Counted from the stretch's first letter, positions 1 through 7,624 are shown. The stretch is 9,350 nt of DNA from Methanosarcinaceae archaeon UBA470 (GCA_002508425.1 DAKU01000056.1:1-9350), one strand, 5' to 3'. Program-made: numbers and translations. The notes: a model not told the origin generated them from the letters alone.

Positions 1-285
1 GTACTTAATATGACCGTAGGCGAAGAGAAAACGTTGAAGTTATCGCCTGATGAAGCTTATGGAGAATATAACCAAGAATATCTTGTTCCTGTACCTAGGT
101 CTGACCTGGAAAATGCAAGTATAGTACCGGAAATAGGTAAACAGGTAGGAACATTAATGGGAGTTGCAACCATAGTAGACATCACGGGTTCCAATGTAAC
201 GCTGGACTTTAACTCCCCACTTGCCGGCAAGAATCTGACATTTGATGTTACAGTCGTTTCTATCGAGAAGGCTAGTAAAGAATAA
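1..285 (+). CDS. FKBP-type peptidyl-prolyl cis-trans isomerase, C-terminal part (5' end outside window)
   Basis: The reading frame is open from the first base, so the true start lies upstream and only the last 94 residues are seen. The stretch VGEEKTLKLSPDEAYGEY matches the end of the FKBP catalytic domain of archaeal and SlyD-like enzymes. The following part (YLVPVPRSDL, then a beta-rich segment, then FNSPLAGKNLTFDVTVVSI) is the insert-in-flap chaperone domain and the return into the FKBP fold. The family consensus NHPLAGK is here NSPLAGK. FKBPs catalyse proline isomerisation during folding. Four N-X-S/T sequons (NMT, NAS, NVT, NLT) lie in this short part, which hints at an exported, glycosylated protein, but the N-terminus that would show a signal peptide is missing. 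It ends with TAA. The family call is confident; the cellular location is inference. Confidence 0.9.
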   Translation, partial: VLNMTVGEEKTLKLSPDEAYGEYNQEYLVPVPRSDLENASIVPEIGKQVGTLMGVATIVDITGSNVTLDFNSPLAGKNLTFDVTVVSIEKASKE

Positions 286-308
286 CACTTTACTAACCTT
301 TCCTTTTC
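286..308 (+). terminator. Possible pyrimidine-rich terminator after the FKBP gene
   Basis: Right after the FKBP stop there is a pyrimidine-rich run with short T tracts (tttact, cctttcctttt). Archaeal RNA polymerase can terminate on T-rich tracts without a strong hairpin. No hairpin is evident, so this is a weak call. Confidence 0.3.
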
Positions 309-327
309 AGCATGTTGACACCCAAGA

Positions 328-340
328 TTATAAATATATT
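328..340 (+). promoter_or_regulatory. Archaeal TATA box for the OB-fold gene
   Basis: TTATAAATATATT fits the archaeal TATA consensus. A start site about 25 bases downstream, near 360, would give a leader of about 24 bases before the GTG at 384. Transcription start is inferred, not observed. Confidence 0.5.
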
Positions 341-383
341 TTTACCAATCTGGATATACCTGCATTCAAATAGGTAGATCCAC

Positions 384-776
384 GTGCATGAGGTGTCGAC
401 AATAGAGAAAGAAGAAAAAGTAATGATAGTACTGTTAATGATGGTGCTTTTATCCTTGTCTGTAGCTTACTTGACCTTTTATCACAATACAGCACAGATA
501 CCGGAATATAGTAGTTCATCAAAACCAGGGGATACAGTATACCTAGAAGGTACTGTAATATCAGAACATTTCACTAAAACTGGCGGTCATTTGCTAGTAG
601 AAGTAGAACATAACTCTGAGACAACAAAGATCTTTGTTTCCAAGGATAATGGAGCTCAAGAGATTGATTCCATGCTCTCTGAAAATACTAAAGTAGGCGT
701 TACCGGGCAGGTTCAAGAATACCAAGGTGAAATGGAGATCGTAGTGCAGGATATCAATGATATAAAAGTACTTTAA
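384..776 (+). CDS. Small membrane-anchored OB-fold (nucleic-acid-binding-like) protein
   Basis: A 130-residue protein if the GTG at 384 is used. After a short charged N-terminus (EKEEK, residues 8-12) comes one hydrophobic helix, about residues 14-32, then a Ser-rich linker (SSSSK) and a beta-rich domain, residues about 49-130. The pattern GDTVYLEGTVISEHF, a middle strand pair, KVGVTGQVQEYQGEMEIVVQDINDIKVL is that of an OB fold of the tRNA-anticodon/RPA type. Similar one-helix OB proteins occur in methanogens without a known function. Nucleic acid binding is only a family guess; if the domain lies outside the membrane it may bind something else. The start is uncertain: an in-frame stop at 375-377 limits the frame, GTG 384 is the first start codon, ATG 423 would cut into the helix, and a perfect GAGGTG site lies inside the frame at 390-395. 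It ends with TAA. Confidence 0.7.
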   Translation: MHEVSTIEKEEKVMIVLLMMVLLSLSVAYLTFYHNTAQIPEYSSSSKPGDTVYLEGTVISEHFTKTGGHLLVEVEHNSETTKIFVSKDNGAQEIDSMLSENTKVGVTGQVQEYQGEMEIVVQDINDIKVL

Positions 777-813
777 AGAGCAAATATACTGCAGAAGTTA
801 AAGATTCCGGCAA

Positions 814-822
814 ACATATATG
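814..822 (+). promoter_or_regulatory. TATA-like box upstream of the NDP-sugar pyrophosphorylase gene
   Basis: ACATATATG is centred about 28 bases before the ATG at 846, the distance expected if transcription starts at or next to the start codon. No good Shine-Dalgarno site lies at normal spacing (AAGG ends 15 bases upstream). A leaderless or near-leaderless mRNA is therefore possible; cotranscription from the OB-fold gene is the alternative. Confidence 0.35.
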
Positions 823-845
823 TAAAAAGGAACATCCTAAAATGC

Positions 846-1997
846 ATGAAAGCGTGTATCATGTGCGGTGGAGAGGGAACCAGGCTTCGCCCTTTGACAT
901 TCGAACGGCCTAAGCCGAGCATACCCATACTCAATAAGCCTTCAGTGGTCCATCTTATTGAGCGCTTAGCAGATGAAGGATTCACTGATATTGTAATTAC
1001 ACTTGGATATATGGCTGAGAAGATAGAAGAACAATTAGGAGACGGGAGAATCTATGGAGTTCATATCGATTATGTATATGAGGAAAAAAAGCTTGGTACC
1101 GCCGGCGGCGTAAAGAATGCAGAGAAGTATCTGAAAGGCGAACCTTTCCTTGTTCTTGGCGGAGACCATGTGCTCAACCTAAACCTTCGAGAATTGTATC
1201 GTTTCCATGAACGTACGGATGCCAAGGTCACTATCGCGCTCCTGTCAATCGATGACCCCAGAGAATTTGGTATCGCAGACATGGACGTTAATAACAGAAT
1301 TCACCGCTTCCTGGAAAAACCCGGTCCAGGAGAGATATTCAGTAATCTTGCAAGTACAGGCATATATATGTGTGATTCCGATGTCCTGGACATGATACCC
1401 GAAAATAAGGAATATGATTTTGCACGTGACCTATTCCCCAAGATCCTAAAAAATGGAAAGATCAATGGATTGCTTGCCAGAGGTAACTGGACAGACGTTG
1501 GTAGCCCGGCTGCTTACAGGCAAGCACAGCGCTGGATGCTTGCAGAACTCCCCGGAACTCTAATAGAAGGGCGCTTTACTACCAAGGATGCCCGCATCAA
1601 TGGGCCCTTACATCTTGGCCACAATGTCTCCGTAGGATCTAATTCAGCAATTGTAGGACCTATCGTAATAGGTGAGAACACAACAATTGGAGATAATGTG
1701 CTCATAGGTCCATATACGACCATTGGTTCCAATTGCACGATAGACGATGACACCAGAATATTGTCATCTTACATATTCAATGATGTAACCATAGGAAAGA
1801 ACACAAATGTATCAGGTAGCATCATCGATAACCGTACAAAAGTGGGGGACAACTGCAGCTTGGAGAATGGAACGGTTATTGGACCTGACGTGATGATAGG
1901 CAGTGGGGCAACAGTGCATTCTAACGTAAGAATATGGCCAAAACAAGCTATAAAAGAAGGAGTGAAAGTAAAGGAAGATATCACCAATTGTCCCTGA
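846..1997 (+). CDS. NDP-sugar pyrophosphorylase (mannose-1-phosphate guanylyltransferase / glucose-1-phosphate nucleotidyltransferase type) with left-handed beta-helix domain
   Basis: A 383-residue cytoplasmic enzyme that joins a nucleoside triphosphate and a sugar-1-phosphate to give an NDP-sugar and pyrophosphate. The N-terminal Rossmann-like nucleotidyltransferase domain (about 1-235) has the signature GGEGTRLRPLT at 8-18, followed by K23 in RPKP, the base/sugar contact LGTAGG at 83-88, the metal-binding GGD at 105-107, EKP at 157-159 and WTDVGS at 215-220. The C-terminal part (about 250-365) is built of hexapeptide repeats (IGENTT IGDNVL IGPYTT IGSNCT), a left-handed parallel beta-helix that usually mediates oligomerisation or, in bifunctional members, acetyl transfer. 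Which base and sugar it uses cannot be read from the sequence. The start MKACIMCGG aligns with the family; ATG 842 just upstream is in another frame. The next gene is a flippase-like membrane protein 34 bases on, which suggests a role in surface glycan or lipid-linked sugar supply. Confidence 0.9.
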   Translation: MKACIMCGGEGTRLRPLTFERPKPSIPILNKPSVVHLIERLADEGFTDIVITLGYMAEKIEEQLGDGRIYGVHIDYVYEEKKLGTAGGVKNAEKYLKGEPFLVLGGDHVLNLNLRELYRFHERTDAKVTIALLSIDDPREFGIADMDVNNRIHRFLEKPGPGEIFSNLASTGIYMCDSDVLDMIPENKEYDFARDLFPKILKNGKINGLLARGNWTDVGSPAAYRQAQRWMLAELPGTLIEGRFTTKDARINGPLHLGHNVSVGSNSAIVGPIVIGENTTIGDNVLIGPYTTIGSNCTIDDDTRILSSYIFNDVTIGKNTNVSGSIIDNRTKVGDNCSLENGTVIGPDVMIGSGATVHSNVRIWPKQAIKEGVKVKEDITNCP

Positions 1998-2031
1998 TAT
2001 CTTTTGATTTTTGCTTTTGGCCTGTGCAAAC

Positions 2032-3072
2032 ATGAACAAATTAAAAAAATGGATTATAATATCGCTCCTTATCAGCCTTATATCAGGCGTTTTAGCAATA
2101 GTATTAACTTTTGATGCCAATACCCTTGAAGCTATTATTCAGATAAGAAGTGAATATATTATTTTGGCAGTGGCCTTGCATATTTTTTCTTTATTTCTAC
2201 AAGGAATCCGAATCAAATCTATGTGTAAGGCTTTGGGATATAACATTAACATAAAGGATGCCACCGAAATCGTAACCTCAAGCATGTTTATAGCAGCCAT
2301 TACTCCTGCAGCGATAGCCGGGGAACCTTTACGCGTACATTTACTAAATCGAAGATCTATTCCTCTTGGAAAAGCAACTGCGGTTATCCTTGGAGAAAGA
2401 TTGATGGATGCACTCCTGATACTATCGCTTGCCCCACTTTCTCTCTACGTAATGAGAGGAGTTCTGGCTAGCAGTGGTGTGAATGCAAGCATCGATGCGG
2501 CCCTTATGATAGGCGAGATCGTCCTGTTATGTCTGTTCTCAATATTAATTTATGGACTCTGGAAACCAAAAAAGACTCGTAAGGTTATGTATTTTCTTGT
2601 TCACCGTTTTGCCCCATTAATTGGAAAAAAGAAAGAAATGATGTTGCCCAAGATCCTTGAACGTGTTGACACGGAACTTGAACACTTGCATGATAGTGTT
2701 GCAATATTTATGAAAGAAGGAAGATACGGCCTATTATTAGGTATGGCATGTACCTTTTGCGTATGGGCATTGGACTTTTCGGTACTGCCAGTAATTCTCG
2801 TTGGATTGAACCAGCATTTTCCGCCCCTTGTAGCTTATGCTTCTCAAGTTGTCCTCATGGTAATAATGGTAGTATCGATCACTCCGGGTGCTGGAGGAGT
2901 TGCTGAACTTGGTGCTTCGACACTGTTCTCATTCTTTGTAGGCTCTTCGTTACTTGGAATTGTTGTTGTGGCATGGAGAGCAATTACATTCTACATGAAC
3001 CTTGCAATAGGCGGATTCGTAAGCCTGAAAATAATCAAAGATACCGATTACATCAAACGCATGTTCAAATGA
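2032..3072 (+). CDS. Flippase-like integral membrane protein (UPF0104 / lysylphosphatidylglycerol synthase TM family, AglD-like)
   Basis: With ATG 2032 the protein has 346 residues, MNKLKKW followed at once by a hydrophobic helix; an upstream TTG at 2011 would add seven residues and is less likely. About seven to eight hydrophobic segments can be seen. Two family signatures are present: ITPAAIAGEPLRVHLL near residues 87-102, corresponding to the TPGGxGGEPxR motif, and SITPGAGGVAEL near 283-294, corresponding to PTPGGxGxxE. Members include the membrane part of MprF and of archaeal AglD and are thought to handle or flip lipid-linked substrates. No catalytic soluble domain is attached here. A charged cytosolic loop with KKTRK and GKKKEMM lies in the middle. 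It follows the NDP-sugar pyrophosphorylase closely and is probably cotranscribed. Its substrate is unknown. It converges on the radical SAM gene with only 14 bases between the stops. Confidence 0.83.
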   Translation: MNKLKKWIIISLLISLISGVLAIVLTFDANTLEAIIQIRSEYIILAVALHIFSLFLQGIRIKSMCKALGYNINIKDATEIVTSSMFIAAITPAAIAGEPLRVHLLNRRSIPLGKATAVILGERLMDALLILSLAPLSLYVMRGVLASSGVNASIDAALMIGEIVLLCLFSILIYGLWKPKKTRKVMYFLVHRFAPLIGKKKEMMLPKILERVDTELEHLHDSVAIFMKEGRYGLLLGMACTFCVWALDFSVLPVILVGLNQHFPPLVAYASQVVLMVIMVVSITPGAGGVAELGASTLFSFFVGSSLLGIVVVAWRAITFYMNLAIGGFVSLKIIKDTDYIKRMFK

Positions 3073-3086
3073 AATAAGTCTGAAAC

Positions 3087-4766
3087 CTATAGCTTTGTGT
3101 ATTTAAGAATATCAGCATCCACACCCGTTTTGATGATCAGTTCCTGCGTGTCCTTGTAAGGCCTCTCTCTGAATATCTTTGCTGCCAATACCTTACCCAT
3201 GCCAGGCACTTTTTGCAAAAATTCCAGTTCTGCATTGTTGATATCAAGAGGATATGGTATTGCAGTTATAGAACGGAAACCATGATTAATTACCGTTACA
3301 TCTAGATAATCCCCAGTTTCCAGCTTTGACGGAAGACCAATAAGTAAAGGATAGGAACCCATCTGACGTCCGAAAGTAGTATTCCCGTCATTTACTTCAA
3401 GTAACACATTTCGAAGGACTGTTCCTGCAGGCACTACTTTGCGCAGCATAGGAAGATCGACCTCCTTTCTTACTTTCTCTTTATAGCGCAGGAATTCTTT
3501 CTTATGCTTGGCTACTGCCGCGTCATTCCCAAACATTGGAGTTCCCTCAAAGGCCATAACCTGCCTGATATTGATGCGGCGAAGCAACAATCCAGAATCA
3601 AGTACCTTTTTAAGGAAATCATAATTGAGTCTGAAAGTCTCTTTTGTTTCCCCCATCAGTCCATGAACAAAATTAAGACCCGGAAGAAGTTCAGGCATAC
3701 CACTTGCCCCTCTTTTTGCCCCTACTTCGTTAACAAGTTCTATAGCACTGAACATTTCATCTGGAAATACCTTTAGACCATTCCTTCGTATCACTTCAGG
3801 ATCAGCACTTTCCATACCCATGGCAGCCACATCTCCTGAAGTGTGGTATTTAACTATAGTGTTTAAGATATCCCTGCTCTCATTAGGAAAAGCAGCTATT
3901 GTTCCAGGATTGGCATTGTCCATATGCAATACCTGCAGATCAGGTGCCACAGAACGTATTCCCCGATAAAGCGATTCAATTGCTGTGGGGTTAGGAACAG
4001 GCAAGTCACCCCCCTTGTCCTTTGCCTGATAAGATAGTAGATCGGGCTGTCTTCCAATGCGGAAATATCGGGCACCTTCTTCATATAGAGCCTGAACCTC
4101 CGAGATCACATCATCTACTGGCCGATGGTCTGGCCTCCCATAGAAAGGTTCCGTGCAGAAAGAACAATGCTTCTTACGCCCGCATCCCCTGTAAGTTTCA
4201 AGTTCACACATCACATTAGGATAATCTGGGTGTTGCCTGATTATGAAAGCTCCTTTCTTCCCCCATCTTCCGATCTCCTGCACGGACCTAAAACGTTCCA
4301 TTACATTTGCAGTATCGACTAACATTCCGTCCTTTAACAGATCATACACGAAAGCTTCTACATCATCCCCACAACAGTGGGCATTTCCCAACCCGGATAG
4401 AATGGAAGCTTTTTTTCCACCCTCCGAACTAAAACCCAATCTTATAGGTCCGCCTATTACGACCTGACCTGTTGCAGTACGGATAATGCTATGCAATTCC
4501 TGTAAGTTAAGAGGTGTGGAACGAAGGTATTTCCCTGGCACAGTCATGCCGGCAATGACCACAACAAGATCTGCTTCCCTGATGATCGTTTCGTGGTCTT
4601 TAGGGTTGAGCCTTATACTATCAATAGCCGAATAGAATATGTCCTGTGTATGAATTCCCTGCTCCCTCATTGCTCCGGCAAGGTATCTGATATAGGGAGA
4701 AATATAAGGAGGAACGCCAAAACAGGCTGGTTCATCCACATAACCATCAATAATAAGTGCTTTCAT
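3087..4766 (-). CDS. Radical SAM protein with C-terminal helix-hairpin-helix (COG1031-like), function unknown
   Basis: A 559-residue protein starting MKALIIDGY. The frame is open 19 codons further upstream, but ATG 4766 has a GAGG site 4 bases ahead and begins the conserved text. The N-terminal 150 residues (IDGYVDEPACFGVPPYISPY, VVVIAGMTVPG, QVVIGGPI) resemble a cobalamin-binding-like Rossmann domain. The radical SAM core has the cluster motif C195-X5-C201-X2-C204 in YRGCGRKKHCSFCTEP, followed by an ARYFRIGRQPD strand, GMESADPEVIRRNGLK near 317-332 and LPGLNFVHGLMGETKET near 361-377. A TRAM/OB-like segment follows (about 440-510), then a helix-hairpin-helix (LQKVPGMGKVLAAKI, 517-531) suggesting nucleic acid contact. 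An action on RNA or DNA is plausible but unproven. It ends with TAG. It is divergent from ilvD and shares a 131-bp promoter region with it. Confidence 0.85.
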   Translation of the reverse strand: MKALIIDGYVDEPACFGVPPYISPYIRYLAGAMREQGIHTQDIFYSAIDSIRLNPKDHETIIREADLVVVIAGMTVPGKYLRSTPLNLQELHSIIRTATGQVVIGGPIRLGFSSEGGKKASILSGLGNAHCCGDDVEAFVYDLLKDGMLVDTANVMERFRSVQEIGRWGKKGAFIIRQHPDYPNVMCELETYRGCGRKKHCSFCTEPFYGRPDHRPVDDVISEVQALYEEGARYFRIGRQPDLLSYQAKDKGGDLPVPNPTAIESLYRGIRSVAPDLQVLHMDNANPGTIAAFPNESRDILNTIVKYHTSGDVAAMGMESADPEVIRRNGLKVFPDEMFSAIELVNEVGAKRGASGMPELLPGLNFVHGLMGETKETFRLNYDFLKKVLDSGLLLRRINIRQVMAFEGTPMFGNDAAVAKHKKEFLRYKEKVRKEVDLPMLRKVVPAGTVLRNVLLEVNDGNTTFGRQMGSYPLLIGLPSKLETGDYLDVTVINHGFRSITAIPYPLDINNAELEFLQKVPGMGKVLAAKIFRERPYKDTQELIIKTGVDADILKYTKL

Positions 4767-4770
4767 TATT

Positions 4771-4774
4771 CCTC
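4771..4774 (-). promoter_or_regulatory. Ribosome binding site that fixes the radical SAM start at 4766
   Basis: On the minus strand the sequence reads CCGAGGAATAATG. GAGG ends 4 bases before the ATG at 4766, whereas the upstream in-frame ATG at 4823 has no comparable site. This favours the 559-residue form. Confidence 0.6.
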
Positions 4775-4838
4775 GGAAGATATTTAACTGGAGATTTGTG
4801 GCTACATATGATTTATTATGCATAAACCTGGTTGCCTA

Positions 4839-4847
4839 TTTATATAT
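4839..4847 (+). promoter_or_regulatory. TATA box of ilvD, possibly shared by the divergent radical SAM gene
   Basis: TTTATATAT fits the archaeal consensus and lies about 55 bases before the ilvD ATG, giving a predicted transcript start near 4870 and a leader of roughly 28 bases carrying the GAGGT site at 4887-4891. Read on the minus strand the same bases give TATATAAATA, which could direct the radical SAM gene with a start near 4815. Shared use is inference. Confidence 0.55.
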
Positions 4848-4897
4848 CTTGCACATAAACCTACTCACTTTGTAACCAAATACCATGAGGTTATCAT

Positions 4898-6559
4898 ATG
4901 AGAAGCGATAAGACCAAAAAAGGAATAGAACGTGCACCAAACCGTTCTCTGCTCAGGGCAACAGGCCTGACAGATGCCGAAATGGAAAGACCATTCATTG
5001 CAGTGGTCAACTCATGGACCGAACTGATACCAGGACACATTCACCTGGACAAGTTATCAGAAGCAGTAAAGGCCGGCATCAGAAGTGCAGGAGGAGTTCC
5101 TTTTGAGTTTCACACCATCGGCATCTGTGATGGGATAGCAATGGGTCATGAAGGGATGAAATATTCTCTTCCAAGCCGTGAAGCTATCGAAGATTCTATA
5201 GAACTTGTGCTCCGGGGGCACCAACTGGATGCAATGGTCATGATAACAGCATGTGACAAGATCACACCCGGACACCTCATGGCTGCTGGCAGACTTGATA
5301 TCCCCACCATCGTTGTGACCGGCGGTCCTATGATGCCAGGATTTGTAGACGACGAGTACAGAGACCTTATATCGGTCTTTGAGGGAGTTGGAGCATGCCG
5401 TTCTGAGAAAATGGCTGAGGATAAACTCCAGCAACTTGAGGAATGTGCATGTTCGGGGGCAGGATCATGTGCAGGAATGTATACAGCTAACACAATGGCA
5501 TGTATGACCGAAGCCCTTGGTCTTAGCCTTCCTGGCTGCGCTACAGCACATGCTGTAGATGCGAAGAAAATACGTCTGGCCAAATCCTCAGGTGAGCGCA
5601 TAGTAGCTATGGTTAAAGAAGGGCTCACTGCTCGGAAGATCGTCACTATAGAAGCCTTTGAGAACGCTATTATGGTGGATATGGCAATAGGAGGAAGCAC
5701 AAATACCACACTGCATTTGCCTGCCATTGCACATGCTTTTGGAATGCAGCTAACATTAGATTCTTTTGATAAGCTTAGTCGCACTACCCCACACATTACA
5801 TCTCTGAAGCCCGGGGGTATAAACTATATGCTGGACTTTGACAGGGCAGGAGGAATACAAGCCATCATGCAGAAGCTTAGACCTAAACTGCATATTGACC
5901 AGATGACAGTTACAGGAAAAACTGTTGGTGAGAACCTGGATGGCTTTGTGGTCCTTAATCCAAAGATGAATGCACAGGTCATTAAAACACTTGACTCACC
6001 CTTCCATGAAGAGGGTGGAATTGCAGTACTTAAGGGAAGTCTTGCACCAGATGGTTCAGTTGTCAAACAGGCCGCAGTCAGCCCAAAGATGCTAAAACAC
6101 AGCGGTCCTGCAAAGGTCTTTGACAGCGAGGAGACGGCAATGTCGGCTATTATGGCTGGAAAAATAAAAGCTGGTGATGTAGTGGTAATTCGCTATGAGG
6201 GACCAAAGGGTGGTCCGGGAATGAGAGAAATGCTTTCCCCCACATCTGCAATCGCTGGAATGGGACTCCTAGAATCAGTAGCCCTTGTAACTGATGGCAG
6301 ATTCTCCGGTGGTACTCGCGGTCCATGTATTGGCCACGTATCCCCTGAGGCACAGGAAGGTGGACCCATAGCGCTGGTGAAGGAAGGAGATATCATTGAG
6401 ATAGACATCCCTGCAAGAAAACTTGACCTGAAGGTATCCCAGGAAGAACTGGCAAAAAGAAAAGCGATGTTCAAACCTCCTGAGAAGAAAGTCACTGGCT
6501 ACCTCGCAAGATACAGGAAACTTGTTAGCTCGGCCAGCAAAGGTGCAATTTTTGAATGA
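4898..6559 (+). CDS. ilvD: Dihydroxy-acid dehydratase (branched-chain amino acid biosynthesis)
   Basis: A 553-residue enzyme of normal family length that dehydrates 2,3-dihydroxy-isovalerate and 2,3-dihydroxy-3-methylvalerate to the 2-keto acids of valine and isoleucine, in the cytoplasm, using an Fe-S cluster and a divalent metal. Visible signatures: FIAVVNSWTELIPGHIHL (33-50), HTIGICDGIAMGHEGM with C77 and D78, TACDKITPGHLMAAGRL with C119, D120 and K121, GAGSCAGMYTANTM with C191, and VTDGRFSGGTRGP with S470, the family's proposed catalytic serine. The PGHIHL text lacks the Cys found in the PCNxHL motif of plant-type [2Fe-2S] enzymes, so an E. coli-like cluster type is more likely. A GAGGT site 6 bases before ATG 4898 supports the start. 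No attenuator or leader peptide is seen. No other ilv or leu gene is in the window, so it stands alone here. It is followed by a good terminator. Confidence 0.97.
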   Translation: MRSDKTKKGIERAPNRSLLRATGLTDAEMERPFIAVVNSWTELIPGHIHLDKLSEAVKAGIRSAGGVPFEFHTIGICDGIAMGHEGMKYSLPSREAIEDSIELVLRGHQLDAMVMITACDKITPGHLMAAGRLDIPTIVVTGGPMMPGFVDDEYRDLISVFEGVGACRSEKMAEDKLQQLEECACSGAGSCAGMYTANTMACMTEALGLSLPGCATAHAVDAKKIRLAKSSGERIVAMVKEGLTARKIVTIEAFENAIMVDMAIGGSTNTTLHLPAIAHAFGMQLTLDSFDKLSRTTPHITSLKPGGINYMLDFDRAGGIQAIMQKLRPKLHIDQMTVTGKTVGENLDGFVVLNPKMNAQVIKTLDSPFHEEGGIAVLKGSLAPDGSVVKQAAVSPKMLKHSGPAKVFDSEETAMSAIMAGKIKAGDVVVIRYEGPKGGPGMREMLSPTSAIAGMGLLESVALVTDGRFSGGTRGPCIGHVSPEAQEGGPIALVKEGDIIEIDIPARKLDLKVSQEELAKRKAMFKPPEKKVTGYLARYRKLVSSASKGAIFE

Positions 6560-6560
6560 T

Positions 6561-6595
6561 GTGCGGGATTTAACCTGCACTACAATCTATTTTTT
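6561..6595 (+). terminator. ilvD terminator: hairpin followed by T6
   Basis: GTGCGGG (6561-6567) pairs with CCTGCAC (6574-6580), seven pairs including one G-U, around a 6-base loop. A run of six T follows at 6590-6595. It begins one base after the ilvD stop codon. Confidence 0.6.
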
Positions 6596-6651
6596 ATTCC
6601 TGGTAATATTGTACACTCGAATTCGCATTTGAAAATAGAAAATCACTACTG

Positions 6652-6684
6652 AGCCAAGTGTTCCATATGACAGGCTTGGCTTTT
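6652..6684. terminator. Inverted repeat between convergent ilvD and UbiA genes
   Basis: AGCCAAG (6652-6658) and CTTGGCT (6675-6681) form a perfect 7-bp stem with a 16-base loop, followed on the plus strand by a short T4 run. On the minus strand it lies shortly after the UbiA stop and is followed by a T-rich stretch. It may end either transcript. Confidence 0.45.
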
Positions 6685-6696
6685 AATGATTTATTT

Positions 6697-7578
6697 TCAA
6701 GCTTCAAAAAGCCTTATCGATATAAAAACCAGCAGCCCAAGTGTTGCACCCAAATAAATCCAGCGGATATATTTTCTTCCTAAATCCTTATTTCCTGAGT
6801 CCTCATTATCACTAGATTCCAATAATCTCAAAGATGAATAAGCAATAGAAGCATCCATTATTGCGATCGGAACCAAATAAATGGCAGGCAACCACCTTAG
6901 TATAAAAGGAACAGATGTCAACAGAATAACAAAAAAGAAAATATAACTGCTTTTCTGGATAGCAACTTGTTTTCCATATTTTATTGCCAGAGAATTTGAA
7001 TTGATAAGAAGATCTCCTTGCATATCCATTGCATCAGCAGCAATTTCTTCTCCCAGATCTATTAATGCGGCAATTAAGCCAAAAAGCCAGACAATATTAT
7101 TAAAGGGCAATCCGACAGATACACCACCATAAATAAAAGTCATCCCAACTGAAAAACTCACCATTAAATTTCCGGGCAACCCGCTCTTTTTATATGTTCT
7201 GTTATAGAGAAATCCAATAATCAATAAAATAACAGAGACTAATAGCGCTATAACACTAATCAAATAACTCAGGATGATGCCACATAGCATGAGAATTATA
7301 GATAGCAGCAAAGCTTCTGATGGAGTAACAGCATTTGAAGGGATTGGCCGATGAGGTGCATTGAGTTTATCAGTCTCAACATCAAAATAGTCATTTAATA
7401 CTAATATTGCAGCTGAAATAAGAAACACTGAAAAAAAACCAAATACGGTTTCTGAAATCGATGCAAACTTTCCAAATGCTAAAATTTGCCCCATTACTAC
7501 GCATACTCCGGCAGAGAATGGAAGTTCAAATCTTAGCAACCTTAGGAGCCCTTTTAATTTTATGTAATAATTACGCAT
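6697..7578 (-). CDS. UbiA-family membrane prenyltransferase (digeranylgeranylglyceryl phosphate synthase-like)
   Basis: A 293-residue protein with about eight to nine hydrophobic helices. Enzymes of this family move a polyprenyl group from its diphosphate to an acceptor within the membrane. The first Asp-rich motif is NDYFDVETDK at 62-71 followed by HRPIPS at 76-81, as in enzymes that add the second geranylgeranyl chain of archaeal lipids. The short YNRTYKKSGLPGN (125-137) matches the family loop. The second motif is EEIAADAMDMQGD at 177-189, with D182, D185 and D189. True digeranylgeranylglyceryl phosphate synthases carry REIxKDIEDxxGD there, so this looks like a paralog with a different acceptor, or a diverged lipid enzyme. 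The start MRNYY is the natural one; there is no strong Shine-Dalgarno site. It ends with TGA and converges on ilvD. Confidence 0.85.
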   Translation of the reverse strand: MRNYYIKLKGLLRLLRFELPFSAGVCVVMGQILAFGKFASISETVFGFFSVFLISAAILVLNDYFDVETDKLNAPHRPIPSNAVTPSEALLLSIILMLCGIILSYLISVIALLVSVILLIIGFLYNRTYKKSGLPGNLMVSFSVGMTFIYGGVSVGLPFNNIVWLFGLIAALIDLGEEIAADAMDMQGDLLINSNSLAIKYGKQVAIQKSSYIFFFVILLTSVPFILRWLPAIYLVPIAIMDASIAYSSLRLLESSDNEDSGNKDLGRKYIRWIYLGATLGLLVFISIRLFEA

Positions 7579-7614
7579 ATATTTTGTTTATTCATGGATT
7601 TTTGTTTGTATAAT

Positions 7615-7624
7615 TTATTTAAAA
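7615..7624 (-). promoter_or_regulatory. TATA-like box of the UbiA gene
   Basis: The minus strand reads TTTTAAATAA about 40 bases before the ATG at 7578. A transcript start near 7593 would leave a leader of about 15 bases, consistent with the absence of a clear ribosome binding site. Confidence 0.4.

Noticed and set aside
1514..2120. Minus-strand ORFs over the end of the pyrophosphorylase gene and the start of the flippase gene
   Set aside because: They overlap conserved coding sequence, and the Val/Ile/Gly-rich text mirrors the hexapeptide repeats on the other strand.
4766..4823. Longer radical SAM protein starting at ATG 4823
   Set aside because: The extra 19 residues are not family-like, would cross the promoter region, and the GAGG site points to ATG 4766.
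5146..5796. 216-codon minus-strand ORF inside ilvD
   Set aside because: It lies wholly within the clearly conserved ilvD frame on the opposite strand. Its Ser/Ala/Pro-rich text has no domain pattern, as expected of a shadow frame.
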